Both the position numbers and the translations under genes were made by a program. The notes beneath the pieces are model-generated. The model did no database searches. It saw nothing but the letters and a program-made list of their open reading frames with translations, and was not told where the DNA came from. From assembly GCA_963731745.1 (NCBI GenBank), contig CAVSWT010000024.1, forward strand, positions 124,001-188,000: a DNA stretch of 64,000 nucleotides, written 5' to 3'. The stretch's first letter is position 1. Every line of letters begins with the position of its first letter. Of this stretch, positions 17,661 to 25,565 are shown one piece after another. This DNA comes from CAVSWT01 sp963731745. GTDB lineage: Bacteria > Bacteroidota > Ignavibacteria > Ignavibacteriales > Ignavibacteriaceae.

Positions 17661-18832
17661 AAAAGAATGTTTTAAAATTTACTTTTTGGAAAGTGATTGC
17701 CGTAATAATTGGTGTTATCGGAATATATTCACTATACATAAGATTCAGCAAAGGATTGGGTGCATCAACAAATTTGTCTGATTCTGTTCCATGGGGGCTA
17801 TGGATTGGCTTTGACTTTATTGGTGTTGGATTGGCCGCCGCGGGATTCACAATTGCAGCTACGGCGCATATCTTTAATAACCACAAATATGAACCCATTG
17901 CTCGTCCGGCAATACTTACAGCTTTCATCGGCTATATGATGGTGGTGGCGTTATTAGTTATTGATTTAGGCAAACCGGAAAATTTCTGGCATCCATTAGT
18001 TATGTGGAATGTCCACTCAGTAATGTTTGAAATTACGTGGTGTGTAATATGTTATTCCACCGTTTTATCAATCGAATTTTTACCGGTGATTTTAGAAAAA
18101 TTCAATTTACATAAACCATTAAAACTCTTCAAGAAAATTACCATACCTGTGGTGATTTGCGGTGTGCTGTTTTCAACACTGCATCAATCTTCATTTGGCT
18201 CGCTCTATTTAATTGTTCCCGGAAAAGTTTATCCATTATGGTATTCATCAATTTTACCAGTACACTTTTTTATCTCCTGCATAGCAGCTGGTTTATCAAT
18301 GATAATTTTTGAATCATATTTGTCTGCTCGTGCATTCAATCAAGGATTAAATATTAGAATCATTTCGGGATTAGGAAAAGGTGTTTTGATAGCGATAATA
18401 GTTTCACTAATTGTAAAGTTTGCGGATATATCTTTTTCTGGAAAACTCAATCTACTTTTCGCGCAGGTAAGTGAAACCTACATGTTTTGGCTGGAAATAT
18501 TTTTAGGATCAGTAATCCCAATTTTAATTCTTACAAATCCAAAATATAACGTGAATAGAACTGGAATTTATTTCGCATCTATTTTTACAATTTCGGGATT
18601 TATTCTTAATCGTATGAATACTTGTGTAACCTCATTGGTAAGATCTTCCGGACAATCTTATGCGCCTAAATTCGAAGAAATTGGTATTACATTATTTCTT
18701 CTTTTAGCGGCAATGATAGCCTTCAAATTAGTAGTAGAAAATTTTAATGTATTTGAAAAAGAAGAACATGTTGAGAAGGAAACTTTGGATAAAAAAATAA
18801 TTTTAACAAACGATATAATCCTAGATAAATAA
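17657..18832 (+). CDS. NrfD/HybB-family membrane subunit (second copy)
   Basis: A polytopic membrane protein of 391 residues with about ten helices. It has the HybB/NrfD pattern SDSVPWGLWIGFDFIGVG near residue 44, YEPIARPAILTAFIGY near 80 and STLHQSSFGSLY near 175. It should form a quinone-reactive membrane module with the ferredoxin whose gene it overlaps by 4 bp. The paralogue at 13542 is encoded with the cytochrome. The C-terminal tail after the last helix (about 355-391) is charged and Lys/Glu-rich. Length and hydrophobic pattern are normal for the family. Confidence 0.9.
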   Translation: MKKNVLKFTFWKVIAVIIGVIGIYSLYIRFSKGLGASTNLSDSVPWGLWIGFDFIGVGLAAAGFTIAATAHIFNNHKYEPIARPAILTAFIGYMMVVALLVIDLGKPENFWHPLVMWNVHSVMFEITWCVICYSTVLSIEFLPVILEKFNLHKPLKLFKKITIPVVICGVLFSTLHQSSFGSLYLIVPGKVYPLWYSSILPVHFFISCIAAGLSMIIFESYLSARAFNQGLNIRIISGLGKGVLIAIIVSLIVKFADISFSGKLNLLFAQVSETYMFWLEIFLGSVIPILILTNPKYNVNRTGIYFASIFTISGFILNRMNTCVTSLVRSSGQSYAPKFEEIGITLFLLLAAMIAFKLVVENFNVFEKEEHVEKETLDKKIILTNDIILDK

Positions 18833-18833
18833 A

Positions 18834-19550
18834 ATGGAAAATAATAACCGAAAAAGAAGCGAAGATTTGCATTGCATCTGGATGGCGTCAAATCACGTAG
18901 ATTATAAATTATGCGACAAAGAATTTGATTGTGATAAATGCGAATTTGACAAAGCTATCAGAAACTTATCCGGTCAAAATAATATTGAAGTTAATGGTGA
19001 ACTCAAGCAAAAGGATATTCTGATCGATACAATTTCTAAAATTGAAAATGAATCGTTTGATGAACAGATATTTTATATAAACAACCAGCTCACTATAAAA
19101 AAATTATTTGGGCCTACATATTATCTTGGATTAAATCCGTTATTATTGCCATTGTTTGATGATGTAATAAGCATTGAAGGATTTGAAGATGATGTAGTTT
19201 CAAAGGATCAATTTCTATTTAAAATAAAAGGTAAATGGGGCGAAAAAAATTTTTATTCTCCAATAAATTTAATTTTAGTTGAGAAATTGAATTTCAATAA
19301 AAACCGGTTACCAATAAATAATAGGCTGGCAGTAATTCTTATTAATGACTTTGAAGATAATATTTGTTCAATGGGGCTAGATGAATGGAACTTCAAAAAA
19401 AATAATTCACTTCAATTATTAAAATCTTATGTACAGGCAAATCCGGATATTGGCAATAGTTTACTTGATGGCGGAGAAAGAATCAAATACTTATATCAGT
19501 ATCTGGGGACGGCAAAATTTCTTAAACTGATTGACAAGGTTTTCAGTTGA
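18834..19550 (+). CDS. Divergent GcvH-like protein with N-terminal Cys motif
   Basis: A 238-residue soluble protein that starts 1 bp after the NrfD stop. The N terminus carries C14, C27, C33 and C36 in the pattern CIWMAS...YKLCDKEFDCDKCEFD, which could bind a metal or iron-sulphur centre. The rest is a weak match to an H-protein fold: a segment ending KNFYSPINLILVEKLN at about 140-160 resembles the lipoyl hairpin region, but no Lys occupies the lipoyl position by eye, and a later MGLDEWNFKK segment may match the C-terminal part. The assignment rests on this pattern and on the company of three other H-like proteins. No enzymatic role can be given. Confidence 0.7.
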   Translation: MENNNRKRSEDLHCIWMASNHVDYKLCDKEFDCDKCEFDKAIRNLSGQNNIEVNGELKQKDILIDTISKIENESFDEQIFYINNQLTIKKLFGPTYYLGLNPLLLPLFDDVISIEGFEDDVVSKDQFLFKIKGKWGEKNFYSPINLILVEKLNFNKNRLPINNRLAVILINDFEDNICSMGLDEWNFKKNNSLQLLKSYVQANPDIGNSLLDGGERIKYLYQYLGTAKFLKLIDKVFS

Positions 19551-19685
19551 AAACCAGAATTTTTAAACATCATAAAAATTAACGTATACTTAAATTAAAT
19601 TAAGTCAGAGAATCAATGAGCTTATTTCATTGTAAATGATAAAGGAAATATTTACTTTTGCGCAGAGGGAATAGGGGATTTATAA

Positions 19686-21296
19686 ATGAAACCTAAAATA
19701 AGAAATCGATTAAGTGTAAGACTCATAGTTACGATTTCTGCAATATTAATTCTTATCCTATCAATTTACACTTACATCTCAATTCATAATCTCGAAGGAT
19801 ACTTAACCAGAAATAGTTTCAATCATGCCTATAATGTTAGTGACGTAATTAAAAAATCAACACGTTATGGTATGTTATTAAATAGGCGAGAAGATGTTCA
19901 TGAAATTATAAATACTATTGGTACTGAAAAGGATGTTAAGAGTATCCGAATCTATAATAAACAAGGGACGATTATCTTTTCAACAGACTCAAGCGAGATA
20001 TTAAAGAAAGTAAATTTAAAAGCTGAAGCCTGCGTTGTTTGTCATAATTCTGCTGTCCCATTAAATACTCTCAGCAATAAAGATAAGATGAGAATTTATA
20101 CAACTCCAGATCAAACAAGAGTATTAGGTTTAATTAATCCTATTGAAAATGAAAAAGATTGTTATAACTCCGAATGTCATGCACATTCTCCCAAAATCCA
20201 ATTTCTTGGTGTTCTTGATGTAATGGTCTCCTTGTCTGAATTAGATTCAATCAAAGCTGAAACTACAAAATCCACAATCGGCAATTCGATTATAATTACA
20301 GTAGTAATAGCGTTTGTATGTGGAATCTTCATCGTACTTCTTGTGAATATACCTTTACGAAAACTATTAGTAGGAATGGAAGAAGTTGGTAATGGAAATC
20401 TTGATTATAGAATCTCAATTAAATCTCAGGATGAACTTGGCAAGGCTGCAAAACGATTTAACGAGATGTCTTCTAAGTTAAAAGACGCATATCATTCAAT
20501 AAAAAATTGGTCTGAAACTCTAAATGATAAAGTAAATGAAAAAACAGAAGAACTAAAAAACATTTACAGCCAGGTAAATCAAATTGAAAAGCTGGCTTCA
20601 CTTGGAAAACTTTCCGCAACAGTTGCACATGAACTTAATAATCCGCTGGAAGGAATTTTAACTTACAGCAAACTGATATCTAAAAAATTACAAGCGCAGC
20701 AAGGCAATGGAGAACATACAAAATTAATTGAATATCTAAATTTAATTTCAGATGAATCTGCCCGCTGTGGAAAAATTGTTAAAGACCTTCTTTTGTTTTC
20801 GCATAAGGAGGATTCTGAACTTGTTGAATACAATATAAATTCTTTGATAGATAAAAGTGTGACCCTTATAAATCATCATTTAGAAATTCATAAAATAAAG
20901 CTTCATAAAAAGTATGAAGTTGATTATGCAATGATCTTATGTAATCCTCAGAAAATACAGCAGGCATTTATGGCTCTTCTTATAAATGCAATTGAATCTA
21001 TGCCTGATGGCGGAAACATTTTTATTAAAGTTAATGAGGAGAGTGAAAATATAATAATTAGAATAATTGACGAAGGAACGGGAATTCCGGAAAAAGATAT
21101 CGAGCATATTTTTGAACCATTTTATTCTACCAAAGAAGCTTCCAAAGGAACCGGATTGGGTTTATCAGTAACATACGGAATAATAACTTATCACAAAGGC
21201 GAACTTAAAGTTGAAAGCACATCATCAAAAGGAACATGCTTTAAAATAATTTTGCCGGCATTAAACAAAGTTAAAAGGACGAGTAATGGAAAATAA
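19686..21296 (+). CDS. Sensor kinase with periplasmic haem-c motifs
   Basis: A 536-residue membrane kinase closely related in its sensor half to the one at 10479. Helices lie at about 12-30 and 199-221. The periplasmic sensor has CVVCH (116-120) and CYNSECH (159-165), at nearly the same residue numbers as in the paralogue. HAMP, HisKA box (TVAHELNNP, His near 315), N box and DEGTGI and GTGLGLSV boxes are all present. Unlike the paralogue there is no zinc-ribbon insert in the ATPase domain. It overlaps the NtrC-type regulator gene by 11 bp, so that is its probable partner. It likely reports periplasmic redox state or a haem ligand. Confidence 0.92.
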   Translation: MKPKIRNRLSVRLIVTISAILILILSIYTYISIHNLEGYLTRNSFNHAYNVSDVIKKSTRYGMLLNRREDVHEIINTIGTEKDVKSIRIYNKQGTIIFSTDSSEILKKVNLKAEACVVCHNSAVPLNTLSNKDKMRIYTTPDQTRVLGLINPIENEKDCYNSECHAHSPKIQFLGVLDVMVSLSELDSIKAETTKSTIGNSIIITVVIAFVCGIFIVLLVNIPLRKLLVGMEEVGNGNLDYRISIKSQDELGKAAKRFNEMSSKLKDAYHSIKNWSETLNDKVNEKTEELKNIYSQVNQIEKLASLGKLSATVAHELNNPLEGILTYSKLISKKLQAQQGNGEHTKLIEYLNLISDESARCGKIVKDLLLFSHKEDSELVEYNINSLIDKSVTLINHHLEIHKIKLHKKYEVDYAMILCNPQKIQQAFMALLINAIESMPDGGNIFIKVNEESENIIIRIIDEGTGIPEKDIEHIFEPFYSTKEASKGTGLGLSVTYGIITYHKGELKVESTSSKGTCFKIILPALNKVKRTSNGK

Positions 21297-22635
21297 AGAT
21301 AAAATATTAATTGTAGATGACGAAAAAATCGTGAGGGAATCATTATTCCATTGGTTTGAAGAAGATGGCTATTGCGTTGATACAGCAGAAGACGGCGAAG
21401 CTGCATTAGCAAAATTTGATAAGTATAAGTTTGATCTTGTATTGGCAGATATGAAAATGCCAGGCATGAGCGGGTTAGATCTTCTTAAAAAAGTTAAAGA
21501 GATAGACAAAGAGACTATCGTAATTTTAATAACTGCTTTTGCTTCTGTTCCTTCTGCAATTACTGCACTTAAAGATGGTGCTTATGATTATGTTACAAAG
21601 CCTGTTGACCCGGATGAACTTGCACACATTGTAAAAAAAGCGTTGGAGCAAAAAGCACTTAAAGTTGAAAACATTCATCTAAAAGAAAATATTGAAGAAA
21701 TTATACGTCCTGATAATTTGATTGGCGAATCCAACCAGATGCAGAAAATATTTGAGCTGATACATACAGTCGCTTCAACAGATACTACTGTTATGATAAG
21801 AGGTGAAAGCGGAACCGGTAAAGAACTTGTTGCAAAGGCAATCCATATCAATAGTAATAGAAAATATTTCCCAATCGTTCCGGTTAATTGCGGAGCGCTG
21901 GCAGAAACACTTCTTGAAAGCGAATTATTCGGACATGAAAAGGGTGCATTTACAGGTGCACAATTTAAACGCAAGGGCAAATTTGAAATGGCTGACGGCG
22001 GCACAATTTTCCTGGATGAAGTTGGTTCGGTTTCACCTAAAATGCAAATTGAACTTTTACGCGTAATCGAATCAAAACAATTCAGCCGTGTCGGCGGGAA
22101 TCAATTAATTTCTAGTAACTTCAGAGTAATTACAGCAACTAATGAATCATTAGAAGAACTTGTTAAACAGGGAAAATTTAGAGAAGATTTATATTACCGG
22201 TTAAACGTTTTTTCAATAGTTGTTCCACCTCTCCGGGAAAGAAGAGCGGATATTCCAATTCTTGCATACTACTTCTTGAACAAATTCACCACAATGATGA
22301 ACAAGCCGATTAAAAATATTTCTAAAGAAGCAATCGACTTTTTAGTTAATTATGATTGGCCGGGTAACGTCCGCGAACTAGAAAATGCGATTGAAAGAGC
22401 AGTGGTTGTAGGAAAGAAAACTTCAATTGAAGTACCTGACTTGCCCTTCCATGTTTCCGAGAATAGTTTTATGATGGATAATGGTGAAAAATCACTTGCA
22501 TGCATGGAAAAGAAATATATAAACAAAATCCTGGAAGAATATAATTGGAATATAACAAGAAGCGCCCAAGTGTTGGAAATTGACAGGGTAACGTTATATA
22601 ATAAGATTAGTAAGTATCAATTGCGAAGACCATAA
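21286..22635 (+). CDS. NtrC-family sigma-54-dependent response regulator
   Basis: A complete bacterial enhancer-binding protein of 449 residues. It has a receiver (D11-D12, phospho-acceptor near D55 in LADMKMPG, Lys in VTKPV), an AAA+ domain (about 140-375) with Walker A GESGTGKE, the sigma-54 contact loop GAFTGA and Walker B GTIFLDEV, and a C-terminal Fis-type helix-turn-helix (NITRSAQVLEIDRVTLYNKI). It should activate sigma-54 promoters after phosphorylation by the kinase it overlaps. The two divergent sigma-54 sites at 15712 and 16100 are the obvious targets. Its DNA-binding helix is nearly identical to that of the protein encoded at 23527. Confidence 0.95.
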   Translation: MENKDKILIVDDEKIVRESLFHWFEEDGYCVDTAEDGEAALAKFDKYKFDLVLADMKMPGMSGLDLLKKVKEIDKETIVILITAFASVPSAITALKDGAYDYVTKPVDPDELAHIVKKALEQKALKVENIHLKENIEEIIRPDNLIGESNQMQKIFELIHTVASTDTTVMIRGESGTGKELVAKAIHINSNRKYFPIVPVNCGALAETLLESELFGHEKGAFTGAQFKRKGKFEMADGGTIFLDEVGSVSPKMQIELLRVIESKQFSRVGGNQLISSNFRVITATNESLEELVKQGKFREDLYYRLNVFSIVVPPLRERRADIPILAYYFLNKFTTMMNKPIKNISKEAIDFLVNYDWPGNVRELENAIERAVVVGKKTSIEVPDLPFHVSENSFMMDNGEKSLACMEKKYINKILEEYNWNITRSAQVLEIDRVTLYNKISKYQLRRP

Positions 22636-22643
22636 ATTCGGCA

Positions 22644-23177
22644 ATGGAAATAAATATTGTTCCGATTCATATTTCGAATACAGAACTTCTTAATAATATA
22701 ATAAGAGATTTAAAAAAAAATTTTGTCATTCCAATAAAATTGCTTCCTCTTAAATTTGATGTTGATCCTGCATATTCGATTGAAAGAGCGCAATATTTTT
22801 CGACGCAATTAATTTCAATTGCATCGCAGTTGACGGAAACTATAGATGGTAAAATTTTGTTGCTTACAGAGTTTGATATATACATACCCGCTTTAACTTT
22901 TGTATTCGGCGAAGCACAATTAAAAGGAAAGCACTCAATCGTTTCTGTCTGCCGCCTTCACGAAGAATTTTATTTGGGAAAAACTAATGAGGAGCTTCTG
23001 CTCAGAAGATCACTCAAAGAAGTACTACATGAACTCGGTCATAATTTTGGTTTAGTGCATTGTTCAGATTGGGACTGTGTAATGCATTCATCGTTGGGAA
23101 TAGAACAAGTGGATATAAAGGGAGATGGATATTGCAAAATTTGTAATAATCAAATAAAAAGTATCATTCAACTTTAA
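22644..23177 (+). CDS. Archaemetzincin-family zinc metalloprotease
   Basis: A 177-residue putative zinc peptidase. The catalytic signature HELGHNFGLVHC is complete, with three zinc-binding His and the catalytic Glu. It is followed by CVM and a C-terminal CKIC, the extra Cys residues that define archaemetzincins. There is no signal peptide, so it should be cytoplasmic. It starts 8 bp after the sigma-54 activator stop and is probably co-transcribed with the redox/regulatory operon, which is unexpected. Biological substrates of this family are poorly known. A role in turnover of a metal- or haem-containing partner is a guess. Confidence 0.9.
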   Translation: MEINIVPIHISNTELLNNIIRDLKKNFVIPIKLLPLKFDVDPAYSIERAQYFSTQLISIASQLTETIDGKILLLTEFDIYIPALTFVFGEAQLKGKHSIVSVCRLHEEFYLGKTNEELLLRRSLKEVLHELGHNFGLVHCSDWDCVMHSSLGIEQVDIKGDGYCKICNNQIKSIIQL

Positions 23178-23455
23178 ATCTTTTTTAATGTTGCTAAGAT
23201 GAATCCATTTCAGAATCATGCAATCTAACATGTGTTTTTGATAAAAAATAATTTCTCAATTTTGAATAAAAAGAGATTTTTATTTTTCTTGAATAAGAAA
23301 GCTCATGTAATAGAAAATTATTCACTTTCAAAAAAAATCAAGGCAGTAGAAGTTTTTGTAGAATTATTATACAAATTAAAATTTTCAGAAATTGTTTTGT
23401 TGTAAAAATCCATAGTAATACATATAAACAGTAAAATTGAGAAAATTTACTTAGA
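23178..23455. other. Intergenic region without recognised gene
   Basis: This AT-rich stretch between the archaemetzincin gene and the promoter at 23456 has no convincing reading frame, no strong hairpin followed by a T-run and no repeat that I can see. It separates the short regulator gene from the operon before it. Confidence 0.5.
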
Positions 23456-23471
23456 AGGTATAATAATTGCG
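23456..23471 (+). promoter_or_regulatory. Possible sigma-54 promoter for the pseudo-receiver gene
   Basis: AGGTATAATAATTGCG keeps the essential GG and the TTGC element at correct -24/-12 spacing, though the first base and the C after GG differ from consensus. The expected transcript start is near 23482, 45 bases before the ATG at 23527. Confidence 0.45.
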
Positions 23472-23526
23472 GTATTAGTTTTTGTTCAATCCACTTAAAT
23501 GACTCATTATTATAATAAGGGTAGCA

Positions 23527-24129
23527 ATGAATAAAAAATTCTTGTTTGTAATTGATGATCTTGATATGGAATCAAAATCAATAATTGAATTGTTGAAGAA
23601 TCAAGGACATCAAGTCGAGCTAAATAATAATCTTGATTCTATTTTATCTTCCTATTCTAAAGGAATGCATCACATAATAATTTTAGAATTAACTAGTCCC
23701 GGAATTAGCGAACTTGAATTTATTAAAGATATAAAAAATATTGATCCCTTACTTCAGATTATTGTTCTTGCCGACCAGCAATCAAGTGATGTAGCAATAA
23801 ATGCTCTTAAATATGGAGCCTTTTACTTACTTCAAAAACCTATCAATGTTGATCTTGTTTCGTATTTATTAAAAAATGCCATAGATTATCTGGAAATTAA
23901 ATCTGAAAATTTAAAACTCAAATTAAATGCAGTAAACGGCAATGAGGGTCATGCTAACGCAGATGGGAATTTAGATAGGTCAATAGCTTCAATGGAAAAA
24001 CAGCATATCATAAAAGTATTAAATGAAAATAAGTGGAATATTTCCCGTTCTGCGCAAAAATTGGAAATTGATCGAGTCACTCTTTATAATAAAATTAAAA
24101 AGTATAATCTTCGAAAAATTTCGAATTAG
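23527..24129 (+). CDS. Pseudo-receiver/Fis-type DNA-binding protein
   Basis: A 200-residue protein with a receiver-like N-terminal domain and a Fis-type helix-turn-helix (NISRSAQKLEIDRVTLYNKI), but no AAA+ domain. The acidic pair D10-D11 and the Lys in LQKPI are kept. The phospho-acceptor is Glu (IIILELTSPGIS instead of the usual D-x-x-x-P), and the switch Thr/Ser position reads Ala in VLADQQ. The DNA-binding end is almost the same as in the sigma-54 activator at 21286. It therefore looks like a truncated paralogue that cannot contact sigma-54 or be phosphorylated normally. It may occupy the same enhancer sites as a competitor or as a helper. Confidence 0.85.
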   Translation: MNKKFLFVIDDLDMESKSIIELLKNQGHQVELNNNLDSILSSYSKGMHHIIILELTSPGISELEFIKDIKNIDPLLQIIVLADQQSSDVAINALKYGAFYLLQKPINVDLVSYLLKNAIDYLEIKSENLKLKLNAVNGNEGHANADGNLDRSIASMEKQHIIKVLNENKWNISRSAQKLEIDRVTLYNKIKKYNLRKISN

Positions 24130-24300
24130 TTGATTTGTATTTTTACATTTAGGCTATAATTTAAATCCATCCGAATTAAATTTTTTATAGAGTTTACTAA
24201 TTCTATAGAATATTCTTACGCTGTCTTTTTACTATTCTATTAGTGTTAAAACGAGAAAGAAAAAAAATTTTATTTTGTGCGGCAGCTCTTTTGTTTTAAC

Positions 24301-25485
24301 TCAAATACCTAATTCGTCTTTAACTTCTTTGAAACATTTAACTGCAAAATCTAAATCTTCTTTTGAGTGTGCGGCTGAAATTTGAGTCCGAATCCTTGCT
24401 GTTCCTTTGGGAACAACAGGATAGAAAAAGCCAATTACGTAAACACCTTTCTCCAGCATTTTCTCTGCAAATTTTTGGGAGAGAGAGGCATCTCCAAGCA
24501 TTATAGGAACAATTGGGTGAACGCCGTCTTTAATGCTAAGCCCGGCTGATTTAATCTTTTCACGAAAATATTTTGTATTGTTTTCCAGCTTGTCTCTAAG
24601 TTCCGTTGAACTTTCAAGCAGATCTAAAACTTTAATAGAAGCTGAAACAATACTGGGGGCAACCGTATTTGAAAATAAATATGGACGTGAACGTTGTCTA
24701 AGCAAATCAATAATTGATTTTCTTCCACTTGTATATCCGCCGCTGGCTCCGCCTAAGGCTTTACCAAGTGTTCCTGTAATAATATCTATTCTTCCCATAA
24801 CATCATTATATTCATGAGTTCCTTTGCCGTGTTTGCCCATAAAGCCTACTGCATGAGAATCATCAACCATGACCATGGCATTATATTTATCTGCAAGATC
24901 GCATATATTTTTTAACTTCGCGATAAATCCATCCATTGAAAAAACACCATCGGTTGCAATCAGTCTAAAGCGCGCTGATTGAGCCTCTTTTAATTTCTCC
25001 TCAAGGTCATTCATATCCGAGTTTTTATATCTGTATCTCTGCGCTTTACATAATCTCACACCATCAATAATGCTTGCATGATTGAGCTCATCACTAATTA
25101 CTGCATCTTCTTCGGAAAGTAAAGTTTCAAATAAGCCGCCGTTTGCATCAAAGCACGAGGTATAAAGTATTGTGTCTTCGGTGCCCAAAAAATGAGTTAT
25201 CTTCTCTTCAAGCTCTTTATGAATATCCTGTGTTCCGCAAATAAATCTAACCGACGCCATGCCGTAACCATGAATGTCAAAACTTTCTTTTGCTGCTTTA
25301 ATTACTTCGGGATGATTTGCGAGTCCCAAATAATTATTTGCACACATATTTAAAACTGTTTGTCCGCCTTTAATTTCAATATTTGCTTTTTGAGGGGAAG
25401 TAATTATTCGTTCACGTTTAAATAATCCGTCACTTTCAATTTGTTCAATTTGTTGTGAATAAAATTTTTTAATTGATTCGTTCAT
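24301..25485 (-). CDS. kbl: Glycine C-acetyltransferase (2-amino-3-ketobutyrate CoA ligase)
   Basis: A PLP enzyme of 394 residues that splits 2-amino-3-ketobutyrate with CoA into glycine and acetyl-CoA, the second step of threonine breakdown. Family features include MCANNYLGLANHP, the DDSHAVGFMGKHGKGT segment and the PLP-Lys region TGTLGKALGGASGGYTSG. The length is standard. It lies downstream of threonine dehydrogenase on the same strand with an 80-bp gap, so the two form a tdh-kbl pathway pair. Related alpha-oxoamine synthases (such as BioF) are the main alternative, but the neighbour settles the call. Confidence 0.95.
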   Translation of the reverse strand: MNESIKKFYSQQIEQIESDGLFKRERIITSPQKANIEIKGGQTVLNMCANNYLGLANHPEVIKAAKESFDIHGYGMASVRFICGTQDIHKELEEKITHFLGTEDTILYTSCFDANGGLFETLLSEEDAVISDELNHASIIDGVRLCKAQRYRYKNSDMNDLEEKLKEAQSARFRLIATDGVFSMDGFIAKLKNICDLADKYNAMVMVDDSHAVGFMGKHGKGTHEYNDVMGRIDIITGTLGKALGGASGGYTSGRKSIIDLLRQRSRPYLFSNTVAPSIVSASIKVLDLLESSTELRDKLENNTKYFREKIKSAGLSIKDGVHPIVPIMLGDASLSQKFAEKMLEKGVYVIGFFYPVVPKGTARIRTQISAAHSKEDLDFAVKCFKEVKDELGI

Positions 25486-25497
25486 AAAATTTCCTTT

Positions 25498-25537
25498 CTA
25501 AGAAATTTGTGTTTCTTAGCGGTTTATTTACTACCGC
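25498..25537. repeat. Two short hairpins between tdh and kbl
   Basis: CTAAGAAA (25498-25505) pairs with TTTCTTAG (25512-25519), and GCGGT (25519-25523) pairs with ACCGC (25533-25537). The following GCAGAGTTGCAAAGA resembles dispersed intergenic repeats of this lineage. It may be a mobile-repeat remnant or an mRNA processing hairpin in the tdh-kbl transcript. Confidence 0.45.
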
Positions 25538-25565
25538 AGAGTTGCAAAGACATAGAGATTAAATA

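Noticed and set aside
14780..18832. A [NiFe]-hydrogenase 2 operon, suggested by HybA- and HybB-like genes
   Set aside because: No large or small [NiFe] subunit and no maturation genes are present; a multihaem cytochrome takes that place.
8470..19550. A glycine cleavage system based on the H-like proteins
   Set aside because: No gcvT, gcvP or lipoate ligase gene lies nearby, the lipoyl lysine is not evident, and the neighbours are respiratory and regulatory.
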